Origin: Piezodorus guildinii
Lineage: Eukaryota; Arthropoda; Insecta; Hemiptera; Pentatomidae
Reading direction: 5' to 3'
DNA length: 64,000 nucleotides
Assembly: GCA_023052935.1 (NCBI GenBank)
Contig: CM041297.1
Location: 109,979,563 to 110,043,562 of the forward strand
Under the pieces are notes generated by a model, which made no database searches, was not told where the DNA came from, and saw nothing but the letters and a program-made list of their open reading frames with translations. Both the position numbers and the translations under genes were made by a program. Shown one piece after another: positions 22,641-33,957 of the stretch (positions are counted from its first letter, which is position 1; every line of letters begins with the position of its first letter).

Positions 22641-22962
22641 AGTACTGATCCAATATTTTTTTCGTGAAAATCGGTTGACCTGTTAAGGAGAAAACATTTT
22701 TTTTTCCCTTTCCTCCATATCTTCTCTGTAATAAGGCATTAAATTAAGGGGCTAAAATTTTGCTAAAATTAAGGTGGTTTCTCATAACTGTGAATCAATG
22801 GTATAAATTTGGTTTAAATATACGTGGAGGCAGATTTCACCTGGTTTCGCTAGGCCGTTTGTTAATACAGTTTTTAATTAAATAAATAATACGTAAGATG
22901 TTTTTCGTAGGTAATGTAATTTTTATTTAAATTATTTAATTTTTTAAACATTTCGAGGGAAC

Positions 22963-23240
22963 GGAGTGGTCTACTGGATAGTGCATTAGTCTACTGTTCT
23001 CATTTATTGTCTTATTTCACCGTAGGGCGACCTGGTTGGAGACCCTCTTGGGCACACACAGCCTTCATTAATTGGCTACACAATAAAGGGGAAAATCTGA
23101 TGGTTGCTCAGTGTGATCTCGACCTAATCATCTCATTGCACGGCCGTTGCCTAGAAACAGTAAAAATCTTAAATGTACTGAGTACAAGACCTTTTATGGA
23201 TTGTAAAGGTACTGGTGTTATTTTTTTAAACCATTTATTA
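22963..23240 (+). mobile_element. tRNA-derived SINE, family B
   Basis: The head GAGTGGTCTACTGGATAGTG (A-box region) is at 22970. The body includes GACCCTCTTGGGCACACACA and TGCACGGCCGTTGCCTAGAA, and the 3' end is CCTTTTATGGATTGTAAAGG then T-rich. It is inverted relative to the fragment at 22497. Confidence 0.7.
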
Positions 23241-24344
23241 TAATTAGTAAATAAGCCCTTAATAATTAATAAGCCCTTTACTCCTAAAAGCTTATCTCCA
23301 TAGTAAATTCTAATATTACAGCCAATATATTTAGTATAATCATCATAAATTATTAACGTAAATAACAAGAAAACATAATGTTTTTTTTTTTTTTTTGTTT
23401 TAGTTAGTTGCATTATCATGGTATCAATTTTTATTTTTTTGTAACAATTAGAAATCTAATATTTTTTTAGACTGTTTAATATCAACACATTACCATTCCT
23501 CTGATGTTTGTTTCCACCCAGTAAGGTACCGATGGGACCGTAAAAACGTCCTTCTATCCAACCCTGAAAGAGCATTGACACAATCTTCTATTTTATTTTA
23601 TTTTTCTTGTCCTTATTGCTACCGACGGAGTATTAGTTACGCTAAATTTCATTGTAACCACTCAGACCACTGAATGGTCAATTATTGTCATTGACCTCTG
23701 GATAAGTCAATGAAAGTTATCCAGCGTTGTTAGGAATTCGTAGAAGCTGGAATGGTGGATGTGATGGTAGAATGGGTTTTAATACCAATTAGAAGCTTTT
23801 ATAAATTAGTTAAAAAATAAAAAAACATGTATAATTGTTATCCCAATTATTTGTTTTCATTAAAATTCTTCCTTTCTAATAAACTACCCCCATATTAAAC
23901 TATAATTTAACATGAAAAATTTCAGACTATATTTTAAAATACATTGATCAATAAATTAGTTATATGAAAAGCAAGAAATAGGTGCTTAGTTTTTTTAACT
24001 ACAAACATTATCATGATACCAATTTGTATTTTCTTTGCAAAATTAGATTATAAATATATTTTTTTATATGTATGTTATTTCATATAATACAGAAGGAAAA
24101 TAGTTTTGGTGGTAGTTAAAGAAAGAAAAATAATAAAATAGTCAAAGCTATATAGAATCTGTCTATTTTACTAATTATTATTATATCTTCCGAAAACCTA
24201 AATATAACCTAAAATGTTGGTCGAAACGTTGGCAAAAAATAGTAGTAATTATTCCATTATTTTTCTTTCGTTTTTTTTATTATTATTATTATCAATACTT
24301 TTTTCTTTATTTCATTAATTTCCACCTGAATCTTCCAATGGCTT
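23241..24344. other. Intergenic, with a Penelope-type 3' motif relic
   Basis: No gene was seen. Two similar AT-rich segments (about 23400-23470 and 23990-24070) share TTGCATTATCATGGTATCAAT-like sequence and may be an old duplication. At 24205-24236 the sequence AACCTAAAATGTTGGTCGAAACGTTGGC is a sister of the motif at 38588. Here the CTGATGA part is not preserved. Confidence 0.4.
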
Positions 24345-25250
24345 ATTACTTTCACACGATTTTCACTTACCTCGTTTGTTAAAATCAATTCAAGAATTAT
24401 TAAATACATATAAATTTAAAAATTTTAACGTTAATTTGAATAAAAATGTATCCATTTTCTTTACAATGATACAATGATTTAGATTAAATAATATAGTAAT
24501 CAGTAATAATTGTATGCCCTATTCGTCACTTTGCGTTACCTTTTACCACTTTATTCATAAGATAAATTTTTTCCTAAAATCTTTAACTTTCCAACGGTAT
24601 ATAATACAGCTGTATTATATAATATAATTTGTTATTGTTTTTATGTTCAAAAACCAAACAATAGCCTTAAAAAATATTTCTGCTCTTTTCTCCTTTTGTT
24701 GGATATCGAATATGTTCAGTTTGTATGTTTATCCATTTTTTTTTATCAATTTTTACTTTTATATTGCAAATACAAATCATATCACCATATGATTTGTATT
24801 TGCAATATAAAAGGTATTTTAGGGAAAGGAAAGATTAAATATCGGCATTTAAGCCCTGTCGGACTACTTCAATCAGAGTGGCACCTATATGATATTAAAG
24901 CTAATTAAATTTTACATTAATATAGCGAGTTTAATAAAAATCATTCTAGCCGTTTTTGAGAAAATCGTAAAAAGGTGCGAAATGCATGGCTCTTCTCGTC
25001 AGCTTATTTTGATGAAAAAGGTTCTGTAACTTTTCGGACAAATAGTTGTCTTAAATATGAAGTTTCAGTTTAGTACGACTTATCGTTTTCGTGCTGGACT
25101 TACGAAACACACAGACCTTTTTTCGGGACTTAGTTATTTGGACTCAGGGAACCCTAAAACGTGTGTTTTCGTTGAAAAATGGAATTAGAAAATTTTCACG
25201 ATCGCAATACTTTCCCTTACTATATATTTCATATGCAGTTAAGAGAAAAT
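24345..25250 (+). mobile_element. K element
   Basis: Left arm ATTTTCACTTACCTCG; interior TTTCCAACGGTATATAATAC, TTGGATATCGAATATGTTC and GACTTAGTTATTTGGACTC; end CGATCGCAATACTTTCCC with a decayed right arm (CAGTTAAGAGAAAAT). A perfect palindrome interrupts the middle (separate entry). Confidence 0.7.
24756..24813. repeat. Perfect 27 bp inverted repeat with a 4 nt loop
   Basis: Arms 24756-24782 and 24787-24813 are perfect complements around the loop CACC. Each arm contains ATTGCAAATACAAATCAT or its complement. It sits inside a K element and replaces consensus sequence present in other copies, so it arose after K inserted. A templated inverted duplication is a likely cause. Confidence 0.9.
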
Positions 25251-25664
25251 ACGAATATATACATATGTAAGTAAAGGCTAAGGATAACTTTTTAATGGAT
25301 TTAACGATAAAATAGACCTCAAGACGGATGAGAGCCTATCAAGAGTTAAATACTGATGCCAATCTATATTGATTAGGAGTTCATTACACCAAATGCCAAG
25401 GCTTCGAACTAAATAACCAACTCAGCTCCTGGTTATAGCGAATAATTAATTATCGACTAATAAATTATTTAAAATGTGATTTTAAAGTAGATTAGAATGA
25501 TTTATTAAAATGTATTATAAAGTATTTAACGATAAATTATACATTATCTCTCTTCTACAATAGATAATTAAAATTGCGTTGGCTATTTCTGACTTCTGAG
25601 TAAATAGCCTTGCCACCATAATGGTATCAAAACATTTTCTACTTATTTATTTATTTGTTTGTAA
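25251..25664. other. Intergenic, no gene seen
   Basis: AT-rich, with no recognised repeat or frame. Confidence 0.3.
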
Positions 25665-26451
25665 TCTATACTAATATTATAAAGCTGAAGAGTTTGTTTG
25701 TTTGTTTGAACGCGCTAATCTCAAAAACTACTGGTTCTAATTGAAAAATTCTTTTTGTGTTGGATAGTCCATTTATCGAGGAAGGTTACAGGCTATATAA
25801 CATCACGCTGCGACCAATAGGACCGAAGAATCAGTCGAAAATCTGGGAAAAAACGGCGAAAATTTGGAGAAAAAAACCTCGCTTCCCAATGATTCCAAAT
25901 GATTTACCTTTTATTTTTAAATAATTCAATTTCCCGTTAATTTATATTTTTCCATTTAAACACGTTGGAATAGATTTACGTCGAGATCAGGTTACGGAGA
26001 AAATCAGTATGTTCTTCTGCCACAAGAAAATAAAACTAAAAACCACCATTTTACGCCCCTTTCGAAGGAGGGCATAACTAAGGTTATTTTTACTCTCATT
26101 AAAAAATCTTAATGGCACCTGGCTGGTCACTACATACAGGTGACCGACCCTTTTAATCATATTCCGTTTCATATCTATTTAGAGTGTAGGTTCCTATGAA
26201 AATATATTCAATTGTTATTTATTTTTTAAAAATGGTTTGTGACGATTATTTTTACATATTAAGTGATTATGGGTATAACCACTTCTACTGGTTTGCTATT
26301 GTAAATTTGACAGGAAGAAGTCAAGATAGGGCTTTAAATGATAACAAAGAGTAGCTGATAGTTGATATTTATCATAGCCAATCTCACCATAAACGCACAT
26401 AAATTAATACGAAATGCAATATTCGCGAGCAAAGCTGCGTGACACAGCTAG
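25665..26451 (+). mobile_element. Non-autonomous Helitron
   Basis: Begins with TC (TCTATACTAATATTATAAAG) directly after an A and ends with CTAG directly before a T. This is the Helitron rule: 5'-TC, 3'-CTRR, insertion between A and T, no target duplication. A short hairpin precedes the end (GCGAGCAAAGCTGCG). The opening sequence followed by (GTTT)n and GAACGCGCTAATCTC is a widespread insect Helitron type. No Rep/helicase is present, so it would need proteins from an autonomous relative. A family C SINE fragment is nested inside. Confidence 0.82.
26048..26165 (-). mobile_element. SINE family C fragment, nested in the Helitron
   Basis: TTTCGAAGGAGGGCATAACT and AAAAAATCTTAATGGCACC match the central part of family C. 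Both ends of the SINE are missing. A minus-strand open frame across it is accidental. Confidence 0.5.
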
Positions 26452-26456
26452 TGATA

Positions 26457-27262
26457 GTATATGGGTCAAACCATTCGAAATCGTCCAGACCTTGCCGCTC
26501 GACATTTTTGATTTTCGTGTTTTGTTTTTTTACGAGCCTATCCTTTCGTAAATATAAAACCACAAATAAAATTGTTTCGGGTCAATACTTTTAGTATAGC
26601 AACCATTTTAAGTCAGCTCCGCGGGCTTAATCATGTGATGGGAAAATCTTTCTAATTCCTGTAATTTTTTAGATATCAAATCAAAACAAAAATTAACAGT
26701 AAGCTAAGGACATGCTTTGTATTTTTTTCAACTCATTACGTAAATAGAAAAGAAAGTTGTTAAAACAATTCTCGAAAATGAAGAAAAAAACGAGATACAA
26801 GTATATAAAGGAAAAGAGACTCACTTTTAATTATTTTTTCTTATATAGCTTTGTCATAGTCCTACTTGTAAAAATTTCGATGTTGATAACATAGTCCTTT
26901 TTTGTATATGAATTTTCAAAATTGGCGAAAATTCATTTTTCGCGATGTTTACATGGAAATTATGGGGAAAAAAAATTATGAAAAATTATGAAACTAAAAC
27001 AGATTACATATCTATAAAATGTGTTTAAGTGATATTCTCTTAACTGTTAAAATCAAGTTTTCCTTAAAAAATATTAACTCTGGTAATTTTGCATATTTAA
27101 GAACCAAACAAAAACTAGAATGATAGTGAGATTATTTTTATTTGTGGTTTTATATTCACGAAAGGATAGAGAATAAGTGGTCAAAAAATCACGAAAATCA
27201 AAAATGTCGATCGGCAAAATTAATGAAAATTGGACGTTTTCAAATGGATTGACCCATATTTA
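26457..27262. mobile_element. Non-autonomous DNA element with ~130 bp terminal inverted repeats
   Basis: The outer ends are ATGGGTCAAACCATTCGAAA and, read inward from 27253, ATGGGTCAATCCATTTGAAA. The arms continue to match for about 130 bp (CGACATTTTTGATTTTCGTG, TATCCTTTCGT..AATATAAAACC, ACAAATAAAA). The flanks suggest a short AT or TAT target. The centre, about 540 bp, has no coding frame. The superfamily is not determined. It lies 5 bases after the Helitron end. Confidence 0.8.
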
Positions 27263-27349
27263 AAATTTAGTGACAGTGAAACTTTTGTTTCTATCCGTTG
27301 TAAAAGAATCCAGATTTTACATTTATTTGTTATTGATAAGAAATAAAAA

Positions 27350-27530
27350 TTCATGATAGTAAAAATTATCTAATGTCTAAGGACAAAACCATTACGGTTG
27401 TTTGGAATAAGGAAAATGAAACTTATCTTAGCTCTAATGGTGTTTTTTCCGACAAGGTGTGACAAATCAAACGTTCATCTTAAAGGACAATTTTTGCATC
27501 GAATATAATTATATTTAGTTACAGTATTCT
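27350..27530 (+). repeat. Interspersed repeat, copy 1 (partner at 37850)
   Basis: Shares TCTAA(A/G)GACAAAACC-like sequence, GGAATAAGGAAAATGAAACTTA, ACAAGGTGTGACAAAT and GAATATAATTATATTTAGT with 37850-38030, in the same order and orientation. The family is not identified and no frame is present. Confidence 0.65.
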
Positions 27531-27559
27531 TTTATATTTACGAATGGACTCTTGAATGT

Positions 27560-27910
27560 TTCTGCAGTATACAACCCAATGACGTAACAATAGCCAATTC
27601 AGAATGGTTTAAATATTTAGGAATCACCCTGGAATTTTAACATCTTTAAACACCAAATTAACAATAAAATAAATAGTGCCCGTAAATTATTATATGAAAT
27701 GTACCCATACTTTAATAAAAATTCACAATTATCAACAAAAAACAAGTATTACAAAATGGATGTCTAAGAATGATTAATAAATATGCATCTTACACCAAAA
27801 TTACTACCATGCCCAAAGAACTGGGCATTCCAACAATAAACGAATTTATACATCAACAAACACTGTCATTTTTCACAAAATGCCAATTGACTGACGGTAC
27901 ACTCATAAAA
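27560..27910 (+). mobile_element. Jockey-like LINE fragment (RT C-terminus)
   Basis: A decayed translation reads EWFKYLGITLE, then INNKINSARKLLYEMYPYFN, then QNGCLRMINKYASYTKI and PKELGIPTINEFIHQQTLSF across frameshifts. This order (YLG.TLD, N.K..ARK.L..L.P, QNK.LR.I) is the thumb and C-terminal region of Jockey-type RT proteins. Both ends are lost. Confidence 0.7.
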
Positions 27911-27971
27911 CGGTAATTATACCAAGTTATCAACTTCTAAATATATACATTAGAGAACAATATAATGTAGC

Positions 27972-28006
27972 ATATATATATATATATATATATCTTCTTC
28001 TTCTTC
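27972..28006 (+). repeat. (AT)n followed by (CTT)n microsatellite
   Basis: About eleven AT units and then CTTCTTCTTCTTC. It marks the left edge of a LINE fragment on the minus strand and may be the remains of its tail. Confidence 0.85.
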
Positions 28007-28009
28007 ATC

Positions 28010-28335
28010 TTTCCTCTCTACCGCACAGCAGTGTGAGGGGGTAGCTTGTAGAGGCTGATCCAGGCATTCCTATTCTGCGCCATTTCCCCTGCTGATCTCC
28101 AATCTATATCTCTTTTTCGGCAGGCCTTTCTGATCCCATCCTCCCAAGTCTTCCTAGGTCTTCCTCTTGGCCTCCTTTCCTCTACTTTCAGCTCATATGT
28201 TGCTGTTGCCACGCGATCCGTCGACATTCTTGAGACATGGCCGTACCATCGTAGCTGAATTTCTTCAACAATATCCTCGGCCGGTCTGACATCAAGGTTG
28301 GATCTTATTATGGTATTTCTCATCCTATCTCTCCT
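28010..28335 (-). mobile_element. RTE-like LINE fragment (protein C-terminus)
   Basis: A 101-residue minus-strand frame contains QLRWYGHVSRMSTDRV, RRPRGRPRKTWEDGI and MAQNRNAWI, ending at a stop near 28018. This W.GH..RM ... R..GRPR..W.D.I signature closes the proteins of RTE and related LINEs. The sequence differs from the RTE at 8831, so it is another family. It is clipped by microsatellites on both sides. Confidence 0.75.
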
Positions 28336-28354
28336 CGTCTTACCCTCAACTTTC

Positions 28355-28374
28355 TATATATATATATATATATT

Positions 28375-28438
<64 letters not shown>
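28355..28438 (+). repeat. (TA)n(TC)n(TA)n compound microsatellite
   Basis: TA units at 28355-28372, TC units to about 28399, and TA units to 28438, followed by (ATT)n-like sequence. The open frame across it is low complexity only. Confidence 0.95.
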
Positions 28439-28442
<4 letters not shown>

Positions 28443-28567
28443 TTATTATTATAAAAATTATTACTAAACCTATGTTATGATTTAGTAATGTCTGTTATAA
28501 TAATAATAATTTTTTTTAATTATTTTCAATAATGAACCTTTGTAATCGACCAAAAAAAAAAATTCAG

Positions 28568-29525
28568 TCAGATCTCTGGCTGCCCATATCCTCCTTTACA
28601 TCCTCTATCCATATTTTCCGAGGTCTTCCCCGTTTTCTCTTCTTTTGTGGGCAGTAATCAACCAATCGAAGAGGCCAACGTGCTTCGTTCATTCTCATGA
28701 CGTGCCCATACCACATTAACCTTCTTCTACTAATTTCTTCGATAATGGTGAGCTCGGCCCCAATCTTTCCCTTATTTCGTTATTTGGGATTTTTTCTAAA
28801 CAAGACACGGCACAACTTCTCCAAAAATCCATCTCCAGACATAATATTTTTTTTGCTGGGATTTCTTCACTGTCCAGGATTCATATCCATACAGCGTATT
28901 GCCAATCAGAAGGGAGTGGAATATCTCCTTTTTCGTTTGGAGTGATACGTTCTTATTCCATAACCCTCCATTTAGTATCCCAATAATCCTTTTTCCGTTA
29001 TTAATCTTGTTAGCTATGTCCCTACCTACTGAGACGTGCTTATCTATAGTAACTCATAGATATTTGAAGGCATCGCTTTGCGGAATCGTCCAGTCCTCTA
29101 GGCAAAGAGCGGGGACGGATGAGAGGACAGACATATATTCGTTTTTTCTTTATTCATTTCCAGACCCCACATTTTTATGAGCTTTCTCATCATATATTCC
29201 AATTAAACTTCATCCGATGCTATGACAACCTGGTCGTCCGTGAATTGTCAGGTGAATAGAACGTCTTCACCAACCTCTACTCCCATATCCCGGCAACTTT
29301 TTTCCCATGATTTTAAGACCTGTTCTATATAGATGTTAAAAAGTGTTGGGATAGGCAACATCCTTTTTTTTAAGCCCTTCGTGATTGGAAAAGGTTCTGA
29401 GAATTCCGTTCCAATCTTCACTCTCGATTTGGCTCCAATATACAAAATTTTTATAGCTTTTATCAGGCCTTTACTTATTTTTGCCAAATCTAACGACTCC
29501 CAAAGTTTATTTTTGAGGAGTTAAA
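28568..29525 (-). mobile_element. RTE-like LINE fragment, degenerate RT domain
   Basis: Minus-strand reading gives ISKGLIKAIKILYIGAKSRV, a decayed G.KQGC.LSPTLFN motif (LPIPTLFNIYIEQVLKSWE) and the catalytic block FTDDQVVIASDEV after a stop near 29247. Further toward 28570 there are scattered matches to the thumb and C-terminus. Several stops and frameshifts are present. With 28010-28335 it may be one element split by microsatellite growth. Confidence 0.7.
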
Positions 29526-29529
29526 TTCC

Positions 29530-29770
29530 GACGTGTACCTCCTCGTGGTACTCCTTGGGTCATGCTAACACAGGCTGTGGGGCAGACAGAGCTCCTTGCT
29601 GGGTTATGGCAATCTGTCTAGGAGAAGGTTAACCCGAAATCAAAACCCTGTTCTTTCAGGTTGGGGATGTAGGATTCGGGTCAGCACCCCATCTCCTTGG
29701 AAAAAACAAACAAATCGCTTTCAGACCCAGTAAGAGAAAAAAGCCGGATGGATTTAATCGGAAAAAAAAA
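29530..29770 (+). other. GC-richer block, probably a repeat 5' region
   Basis: TACCTCCTCGTGGTACTCCT, GGCTGTGGGGCAGACAGAGC and GATGTAGGATTCGGGTCAGC stand out from the AT-rich surroundings. The position next to LINE sequence and the style suggest the leader of a non-LTR element. No protein motif is visible and the assignment is weak. Confidence 0.35.
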
Positions 29771-30340
29771 AGCTTCGGAAACTCCTCTAGTATTGTAATT
29801 TCAATTGGCTTAGTGTCATCCTAGGTATTTTGGCAACCAAGAGATCAGCTTATCGCTCTGAACGGATGCTCAGAAATGTTTTAAATTGATTAATAGTTTT
29901 ATTATTATTTGTCTATACCTTGGAGATGAATACGATTCCAATGAGTTTCGATTACTCTAGAAAACCATCAATAAGAAATGACACGACAACCAAGAGTTAT
30001 TTTGAGAGCTACTAAAGAAAATTTTGAACAATGAATAAGTAAATGAACCTAATTTTTTAAAGAGTTTATCAGATATACACCGCCAACTTCCTGTAGGAAG
30101 GGAAGGATGTCAGCATATGTCATGACGACCTTGATGGAGTGTCACGTATCAAAATGTTGACATAGAAATTACTCTGAATAATTCAGCTGTTAATGTTATA
30201 GCATGCTCCAGTGAGCATTGAACTGCTATTAAGCAGCTTAGTGTATACATTTGGCCTGCTGTATATATTTCATTCATTAATTTAATTACCTTGTCAATCC
30301 TGTTAATGGTTTATTTATATATTATTCAATGAATTCGTCT
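29771..30340. other. Intergenic, no gene seen
   Basis: No coding frame and no repeat shared with other parts of the window were recognised. Confidence 0.3.
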
Positions 30341-30359
30341 ATTGTTCTCATGATTATTC

Positions 30360-30609
30360 AATTGTATACAATTTAAGCACACATCTCCATATCATCTCCA
30401 AGGAAGCCGAACCAATGTGTGACTCGTGTAGAGTGCCTCCCTTAATAAAACATATAATTGAGAACTGTCCCAAATTCCAAGTCCTAATGGATAAATTCAA
30501 TTTACCAAGATCGCTGAGTGAGAGCTTGAAGGACTCAAGTGAAACAATTAGTTCACTACTGAGGTTCATCAAACAATGTCTTAAAAAAATAACAATAAGG
30601 ACAAACTAG
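30360..30609 (+). mobile_element. LINE fragment (C-terminus of an RNase H-bearing element)
   Basis: A 64-residue frame, MCDSCRVPPLIKHIIENCPK, then FNLPRSLSESLKDSSETIS, ends at a stop at 30609. The C..C...  ..HI...CP pattern occurs at the end of the ORF2 proteins of several non-LTR clades (I, R1, Jockey). The upstream part is lost. Confidence 0.65.
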
Positions 30610-30745
30610 TAATAAGAAAAAAATTGAAATAAAATATTTTTTTTTACTCCGGTCAAATATTGCTTATTGGCATATTTTAGAAAAACTTTTAATACAGTTC
30701 GATCTTTTATGCTTCAGAATAAATCGTAGCTATTGTTCTTCAGGT

Positions 30746-30784
30746 TTTTTTTTTTTTTTTTTTTTTTATTTTTTTTTTTTTTTA
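30746..30784 (+). repeat. Poly(T) tract
   Basis: Nearly 40 T with a single A. It may be the reversed poly(A) tail of a lost retroelement. Confidence 0.9.
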
Positions 30785-31146
30785 TTCTATCTTGATAATA
30801 TTTTTACGAATGAAAAATTAATAACATCAACTTCTCCTTATGAAAAACACCAGGTCCACTAATAAATATTGAAATTCTTCCCATACTGCAATTCGAAATT
30901 GATAAAAAACATCAAATTTTCTGAACCACTTTCCTTCCCAAACTTGACATCTCCAGTATCCACCTTAGTTCGGTTATCCGTATAGTCCAAGAGCTGGGCC
31001 CGAAAAATGCGTATTATAAGAAGACAATTTTCAATGTGATTTTCACATTTTAGCCAACTTGTGCAACTTTTTTTTTCTTCTGCCTCCTCAAACTGGTTGG
31101 AATAAAAAATGGCGGCTATCCAAAACGGTTCAAATCCAGGAATTTA

Positions 31147-31485
31147 CCTCATTTTAACATTATAAAGGTAAATATTACATAAATAAATCATTATAAGAAA
31201 ATACTCATTATAAAATAAATTAATTGACATTAAATAAGCTTATATTCTAGAGCTGATAGACGTATGTAGGTCTTATAGGTTTCGAGATATCTTTGTCCAT
31301 ATAATACATTGTGTTATAACTACGAACATTGATCTAATTTTAAGGTTATGAAGGTAAATGTTGCGGAAACCAAGCATTATACGAAAATACTCATTATAAT
31401 ATAAATTAATGGGCATTGAATTAGCTTTAATTTCAGACCTGATAGATGTCTGTAGATCTTATTGGTACCGAGATGTAAAGCAACT
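31147..31485 (+). repeat. Two-copy tandem duplication, period ~186 bp
   Basis: 31147-31300 and 31333-31485 share TTTTAA..TTAT.AAGGTAAAT, CATTATA.GAAAATACTCATTATAA, ATTAA.TG.CATT.AAT.AGCTT and CTGATAGA.GT.TGTAG.TCTTAT. They are diverged by many substitutions. No frame is conserved between the copies, so coding is unlikely. Confidence 0.65.
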
Positions 31486-32943
31486 GTACCATCATTTTGT
31501 TCCACGTCTAACTGATTTTCACTCTTTTAGCGTTAAACTAGATTTCTGTTTTTTCTGGATCTTTGCAAACATTTTTGTTTTCTTGGGCAACTAAGTAAAA
31601 AAAAAAAAAACTGTTAATTTATCTTTATCTTCATTTTTATCGTATTTATTTATTTTATCTTTTCAAACAGATGCATTATTATTTTAAAATCATATGTATT
31701 TGATTTTTGAATATACAGTGGAGTATTGAAGGAAAAAAAAAAACAACTTAATTTATCCTTATCAATATATTTTTTTATTTATTATTTTATTTTATTATTA
31801 TTATTATTTTTTTTTTTAAATTATTTTAAACAGATGTATTATTATTTCAAAATCATATATATATAACTTAAAAAATGTATTGTGAATAGCCAAGCCAGGC
31901 TCTATTTGTGTGGGAAATACCCCAAAGACAAATAAAATCTATTCTATTCTACTAAGTAGCTGACAAGAAAAATAGGTAAATTATTGCATTCTGTAACACT
32001 TTTATTTTAAGGGATTAAGCTTCTCCCTGCAAATGCTATATTCGCAATAAGTTTAATAACAATTAGTCACTAACTAGTAATAACGTTAATTAAAACGAAC
32101 GCCATTAACTTAATGAGGTCATTACTGTTACAGTAAAGGACCGATCACATTGACAGCTTAGGTCTTGATCAGTTTCGCAACCTTAATGTTTCCCTTGACC
32201 TCAAAATGTTTCTGTATGTCCAACCTCTAGTGGGTACCGATAAATCGTCATTTTCATTTATGCAGTTATAATGGTTTCAATTACTGATATGGTCTGTATT
32301 ATGACTAAATTTTATGAAAATCTCATATGATGAGTTTATTATTACCTTACAATATAATAAAAAATAATTTTACTTATTATTTATTGTTACTAGATAACCG
32401 TTGCAATCATATAGAGAATTCGATACCGACAACATAACATCGAACGTGTAAGGCGGGTTTTATACCGATTTTTTACACGACGAATTAGAGAACAGATGGT
32501 TTATTATTACATCTTAATTCATTTAGAAAATTACTAGAATCAAAGTTATTCATATAAATTAATTTTTCATCATGAATGAAAAATGTATGCTTTATGTATA
32601 CAAATATATATATATATATACATTGTATATTGTGTAAAATAATAAAACCAGAGGGTAAAAAAAAAAATAAATAGAAAAATTATATTTTTTTAATTTTAAT
32701 TTTTAATACTAAAATTACTAACCGAACAATTTCCGTCAATACCATAAGGTTCTAGTGTAGTTTCACGGTGAAATAAAATAAAATTATCAATTAAAAATGA
32801 CAATTTGAAATAATTTAATTTAATAAAAATCTGAATAGAAAAAAAAAAAAACCTGTACACCTTTAGAAGATTTTTTTTTTAAAGACTACAAAACAAGGAG
32901 TCAGTGTGAACTAAAAAAAAAAAAAAAAATTAAAATAAAAAAT
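31486..32943. other. Intergenic, with a CR1-like LINE tail
   Basis: At about 31890-31955 the sequence AATAGCCAAGCCAGGCTC..AATAAAATC, ending in TATTCTATTCTA, looks like the 3' end and short-unit tail of a CR1-like LINE on the + strand. It is comparable to the tails at 20480 and 60850. Homopolymer-rich AT sequence surrounds it. 32100-32240 is less AT-rich and unassigned. No gene was seen. Confidence 0.35.
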
Positions 32944-32990
32944 AAATATATAATATAATATAATATATATATATATTAATATTATATATA

Positions 32991-33036
<46 letters not shown>
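32944..33036 (+). repeat. (TA)n microsatellite
   Basis: About 90 bp of TA with a few interruptions. A sharp change to GC-richer sequence (GTTCGAACGGCGGCGTCAG) follows at 33043. Confidence 0.95.
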
Positions 33037-33037
<1 letters not shown>

Positions 33038-33599
33038 TTTCTGTTCGAACGGCGGCGTCAGTAAAATTCCGCTCAGCAAAGTCTACCGTGTTAATATCCG
33101 GCCTAACGGTAAAACTTCCGTCGATGCTTGTACAGTAGCTAGCTTGACGGCGCAGATGTCCACAGAAAATTTATTTATTTTTTTTGTATGTTCATTATAT
33201 ATTTTATATCGTGTAATGTTTTTTATTGTATATATGGCAGTATATTTTTCTGAGTTACTATTCGAATGGCGCACGTAAAGAATTGATTTAATCTGTCAAA
33301 ATTATTCATTCAAAGTTGCATTAGATACTGATTAGTTATACATAGAAGGGATCAATGTGGAATGCTAAAATCAATCTACATATAATGTATGTGTGGCACA
33401 TGTACATTATAACGCCTAAATGTTATTATTTCTTGATGATATTGAAACGGACAGCAATAATTTAATAGATACAGAGATTAAGGTTCAAATTAAAAAAAAA
33501 TAGATTAATGTTATAAAATGCTATAGGTACATCACCTCACAAATGAAATTAAAGAACATTGATGTCTTACGATTTACCACAAATACCAAATTAATATAT
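33037..33599. other. Intergenic, unassigned
   Basis: 33043-33170 is unusually GC-rich for the window and non-repetitive. TTCGAACGGCG at 33044 and TTCGAATGGCGC near 33261 could be degenerate ends of one small element. This is not convincing enough to call. A 63-residue minus-strand frame here lacks recognisable features. Confidence 0.3.
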
Positions 33600-33955
33600 C
33601 AAATTTTGACTTGTACAACGAAAATAAACTTGAGGATAATTCATTAAATACGAAAAATTCTCTTGTGCGAAATGAGAAATTAACTGTGATCTATAAAATT
33701 AATTGTTCAGACTGTGACTAAAGCTATGTAGGAGAAACCTCAAAAATAAAAATAAATATATCGTAACCAGAAAATATATGTATAAAAATATAAACACTGC
33801 TACACTGGCACAACATATTTTCCAACTTAATCCCAACTTTGATTTGAAAAACATAAAAACATTAAAATCAATATAAAGTAAAAAAAACAAAAACATAAAA
33901 GATAAATTAATTTTAAAACAATCTCAAAACAATTAAGTTACCATTATGCAGATGC
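33600..33955 (+). mobile_element. Penelope-like element fragment with GIY-YIG nuclease
   Basis: The frame from about 33606 reads NFDLYNENKLEDNSLNTKNS, then LTVIYKINCSDCD, a stop, SYVGETSK. The spacing of YKI.C..CD..Y.GET matches the GIY-YIG endonuclease that follows the reverse transcriptase in Penelope-like retroelements. Decayed downstream sequence (TLAQHIFQLNPNFDLKNIK) fits the rest of that domain. The copy has several stops and no visible RT part, and is dead. Confidence 0.7.
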
Positions 33956-33957
33956 TA

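Noticed and set aside
28298..28480. Hydrophobic frame rich in Ile/Tyr/Ser-Leu
   Set aside because: Pure translation of TA and TC microsatellites.
33083..33274. 63-residue minus-strand frame in a GC-rich patch
   Set aside because: No recognisable feature and no splice context.
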